Shown here piece by piece: positions 61,205 through 64,000 of a DNA stretch of 64,000 bases. This DNA comes from Amoeboaphelidium protococcarum. Taxonomy: Eukaryota > Aphelidiomycota > Aphelidea. Below the pieces are notes generated by a model. It did not search any database. It was not told where the DNA came from and saw nothing but the letters and a program-made list of their open reading frames with translations. Within the stretch, counting starts at the first letter, position 1. Each line of letters starts with the position of its first letter. The stretch is taken from NCBI GenBank assembly GCA_023515745.1, contig JALECJ010000056.1, positions 1,287,409 through 1,351,408 of the forward strand, read 5' to 3'. The position numbers were made by a program, and so were the translations under genes.

Positions 61205-62215
61205 ATGGAAGCCTCGTTTTGTAAGGTTGAATCCTATCAATCGCTGTTGGAACTATGGTTTTCGCTGAATAGTCCAACTCATAGAGTAGAGCTGGACCGA
61301 GATTTGGTGCTGAATACTGTAAAGAGAATGTTTTATGTTTATCTATATGCGTATAGCGTCTCTACTGTGGTTAGATTCGACGCGGACGCGAGCCGTTTCA
61401 ACATTAGTACCAATGTATTATTTATTAGGAAGTTTAGCTGTAGCATATTAGTCTGGTTCTATCACATTTCTGTACTATCTTTGGCCAATAGTGAGTGTTT
61501 ATGGCTTGTAGTGGTTGCTATGGAAAAACAATTGCGACTGAAAAATAGCCTTAAAAACGGAGCTATCACTAAGCTGCTTATAAATATCTCTACAAAGTAG
61601 TGGCATCAGCCCCCTTTGTACTCCCACTCTTTACTCATCAAAAGTATCAACCTGAAAAATCTTACTAAGTTTATATAACTATCTGCTCCAGAGCAAAAAA
61701 TCTTTAAAAGCATTACCAACGTTATGATTGCAAAACGTATGAAGTCTGTTATTTAGCGCGTAACCAAGTTTGTGAAGCGCGTATTTGGTACTAAGAAGGC
61801 CGATGTCGCTAAACAAGAGCTGCGTCCGTCGTGTCAAGTCACTGGGGCTGACTTTAAAAAGAACCTCATGATCCCCACCATTGTCGTTCATCCACCGCCA
61901 GAGCTGGATGAAGTCTTTGCTGAGCTGCCACAAATGCTGTCTGGTACTAGAAGTAGAACCTCCTCCGTGGCAAGTGATGACAGCGAGGCATCCTATCAGT
62001 CTTTTGCCAGTGAAGACTCTGTCGCGTTGAAAAATTAGATGTTGCACTGGTATGAGCGCGCCGTATTTCTGCATACTCAATGCACTTCTGGGGATCTTTT
62101 TGAGTCTACACAATCTCGTCGCTCTAGTCTAGACCAGGCGGTAGCAGAGCTTGAACAAGAGGCTAAAATTAGACCATGGTCTTGTCCTCCTTAACAACGA
62201 CCTGTCTTTCATTGA
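61205..62215 (+). CDS. Unrecognised inverted-arm family 1 protein, arm 2 copy, 336 aa
   Basis: ATG 61205 to TGA 62213-62215 without interruption. TAG near 61598, TAG at 61754 and TAG near 62036 are sense. The layout matches the arm 1 copy: N-terminal half with two hydrophobic stretches, then a basic helix (KRVTKFVKRVFG), IVVHPPPELDEVFAELPQ, the DDSEASYQSFASED segment, a diverged stretch and RPWSCPP at the end. The conserved N-terminal half, proline motif and C-terminal RPWSCPP against a variable region after the Ser/Glu segment suggest a two-part protein. No known domain. The second half alone could also start at ATG 61724. Confidence 0.6.
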
Positions 62216-62295
62216 AGACGCTATGTGTTGAATATGCTGTAATTGTTTATATAATGTTGAATAATTGAATGATGATAATAATAATGTGTAATATA

Positions 62296-62718
62296 AAGCC
62301 AATGTTTATGGAAGTTATTCTCAATTTTTGTGTTTCAAGCTGATGTCAACACTATAAAACTGCTGAAACGCGATGATCTAACAGTTCGTTTCAACATCAC
62401 CTTTCTGCGTGAAATTCCTAAGTTATAAAGTCGTCTTCGAGAACCAGATTCATGTTGACAAACAATACTCTCCCTTCAAATAAAGCTCAAGCTAGGCTTC
62501 ACTAAAATATCTTTCATCATTTAGTATCAGGTCCGATATCTCTAAATGGAGGAACGAAACTGTGAATGGGGGATCATCGCGCGCGCTCTTCTTAAGTCAA
62601 TTCGTCTTTACCGGCAGAGACTTTCATTCTCGCTCCCTTTTCGTTCTCATCTTTCATTCATTCATCCATCCATTATATCACGTTATTAAGAAAGATATAG
62701 ACAGAATATTTTCATAAT
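62296..62718. other. Intergenic, no gene seen
   Basis: Spacer between the outer edge of arm 2 and the Homer-like gene, with short (ATTC)n-like repeats near 62650-62665. Probably the Homer-like promoter. Confidence 0.4.
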
Positions 62719-63699
62719 ATGGCTGATAAAGAGACGACTCTATTTACGATTAGTGCGCAAGTCTACGCTTTAGATAAAAATTAGAAATGGACTCCACTGA
62801 CATAGGATATTATTTAGGTGTCGTTCCTTAAGAATGATGCTGAGGTGGTGAGAATTTTGGGTATCGACAACAATGTGATTATTGTCAATTCTGTTATATC
62901 TCAGGGGATGCAGTATAGAAGACCATCTGATACCTTTGTGTAATGGTTTGATTCTTAGCACATTCTTTATGGTCTCAATCTGACGAGTGTCGCCGATGCT
63001 GAGGGATTTGAGCGTGAGTTTGAAATTGCCACTGGCAAGAGGTCCAGATTGAATACTAATGCTAGTCAGTTGTCAAGCGGTAATGCTTCGGGCGGTGCTA
63101 TGAGTAAGAGTGTATCCTCGTCCAATGTCGGCAATCCCGCTTAATAGCAACAAGTATAATAATAATAGTCTCAGTCTTAAAATGCTAGTGGTAGTGCTGC
63201 AGGTGCTTTGAGAGATGCAAAGACTACCACGAATCTATCATAATTCTCCAAGAGGGCACAGGAATAGGACGTCTAGTCAGCAAGTGGTAGTAAGCATGAA
63301 TTGAACGGTACTGGAGCTGTAGTTGACTAGATGTAAAAGATGAATGTCAGAACAGACTCTGCCCAGTCTGGCGATAATAGCAAGTCTGTGCTGTAGTGGA
63401 AGAACAAGGTTAAGGACCTGGAATTGTAAGTTATGACTCTAGAAGGTGAAAAGGCTGGCTTGAATGAACAGATTGCATCCAGTGCCAAGATTATTAGCTC
63501 TCTCAAGTCTCATATTGCCACGCTGGAAGAGGATCTGGACAAGTTCAAGGCTTCGTTCCAGTCTAATGCCGCGAATGTGAATATATGGAAGACTTAGCTG
63601 TCGCAATTGCAAGATGCCAACGATGAATTGACCAACAAAATGGCAGAGTTTGAGTCTATTTACGATCGTATCGGTGAATTGCTCAATAAAAACTCATGA
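62719..63699 (+). CDS. Homer-like scaffold: EVH1 domain plus coiled coil, 326 aa
   Basis: ATG 62719 to TGA 63697-63699. Residues ~8-115 form an EVH1 (WH1) domain: FTISAQVYALDKNQKWTPL, VRILGIDNNVIIVNSVI, YRRPSDTFVQWFDSQHILYGLNL and AEGFEREFEIA. The arrangement, with FxQWxDS...YGL and an N-terminal F-x-A-x-V-x-x-x-D, fits Homer better than VASP or WASP. A Gln/Ser-rich linker (much of it TAA/TAG) is followed by a long coiled coil. Its block ANVNIWKTQLSQLQDANDEL resembles the Homer segment ANVKxWKxQL. In animals Homer multimerises through the coiled coil and binds Pro-rich ligands such as mGluR, IP3R and Shank. Function here is unknown. Orthology is likely but not proven. Confidence 0.8.
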
Positions 63700-63748
63700 G
63701 TATTTATTATATATACACAGTTTTAGTCAATGTTAATAATAATGATAT

Positions 63749-64000
63749 TCAGGTTGTGTTTTATTTGGGCTCAAGACAAGAGTAATCGGATCTACAACGT
63801 CTGTCAACGCGCGATTTATCTTGCTCCTTGAACTAGTCGCGAACCATCTATTTATTACTTTGAAGGTTTTCTACACTATTCAAATCTCTTAAGTAGCACA
63901 TGTATTTTTTTATATACAGATCCTAATCGAACACTCTCTTGGAACGATTTCGCTCTACCGTTGCTTGCCTATCATTATGCGAGTCGATCTTGTGCTCTAT
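63749..64000 (-). CDS. Unidentified charged protein, C-terminal part
   Basis: A minus-strand frame is open from the window edge to TGA at 63749-63751 (83 codons), crossing several TAA/TAG. It is very rich in Arg, Lys, Asp, Asn and Ser with a helical centre (FDQDLYIKKYMCYLRDL). The start lies beyond the window and I recognise no family. Convergent with the Homer-like gene. Confidence 0.5.

Larger units (their letters stand above)
58762..62295. repeat. Arm 2 of the large inverted duplication
   Basis: Inverted counterpart of 45580-49955. It carries one family 2 gene (59932-60873) and one family 1 gene (61205-62215) in the same relative order as arm 1, and lacks the ~0.85 kb hAT-containing segment. 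The inner 900 bases are almost identical to arm 1; the outer family 1 gene has clearly diverged. Confidence 0.85.

Overview
This is a 64 kb piece of a eukaryotic nuclear genome in which TAA and TAG are read as glutamine and TGA is the only stop. The evidence is internal. Conserved proteins (Notchless, RFX, DOP1, TBCD, methionyl-tRNA synthetase, phosphoglucomutase, anoctamin) run through many in-frame TAA/TAG codons and end at TGA at the lengths expected for their families. Where genes are duplicated inside the window, CAA, TAA and TAG replace one another at the same position. Genes are dense, lie on both strands and mostly lack introns; the few introns seen are short GT-AG introns.

The organism is probably a single-celled opisthokont on the fungal side. 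It has fungal-type elongation factor 3, RFX, a fungal-looking C2H2 factor whose last finger ends in Cys, ammonium permease, DOP1 and anoctamin, plus a Homer-like protein better known from animals and their unicellular relatives. An aphelid-like lineage is my best guess, but this is inference.

Layout. 1-9.3 kb: the 3' part of the eEF3 gene, a stretch of unidentified or decayed coding sequence, a broken Copia retrotransposon, and a second, truncated eEF3 3' end carrying its old downstream flank. 9.3-15.3 kb: a piggyBac-type non-autonomous element, a helical protein, a secreted beta-trefoil protein, an Alba/POP7-like protein and a multi-Myb (SNAPC4-like) factor. 15.3-22.1 kb: two inverted tRNA-Glu genes around a gene-poor stretch, a METTL27-like methyltransferase, a tail-anchored protein and a REEP/Yop1 gene with a 55-nt intron. 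22.1-45.3 kb: a conserved gene block of NLE1, ribokinase, DOP1, RFX, an alpha/beta-hydrolase-like protein, a C2H2 factor, TBCD, an ammonium transporter and MetRS.

45.6-62.3 kb: a large inverted duplication. Two arms of about 4.4 and 3.5 kb hold paired copies of two unrecognised gene families and face each other across about 8.8 kb of single-copy genes (FNTB, RFC3-type clamp-loader subunit, a small acidic protein, anoctamin, phosphoglucomutase). One arm carries a hAT-transposase-like insertion fused to a family gene. 62.7-64 kb: a Homer-like EVH1/coiled-coil gene and the end of an unidentified gene.

Many genes are invisible to standard-code ORF calling because they are cut at every TAA/TAG; I reconstructed these by reading through to TGA. 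No operons or CRISPR arrays were seen.
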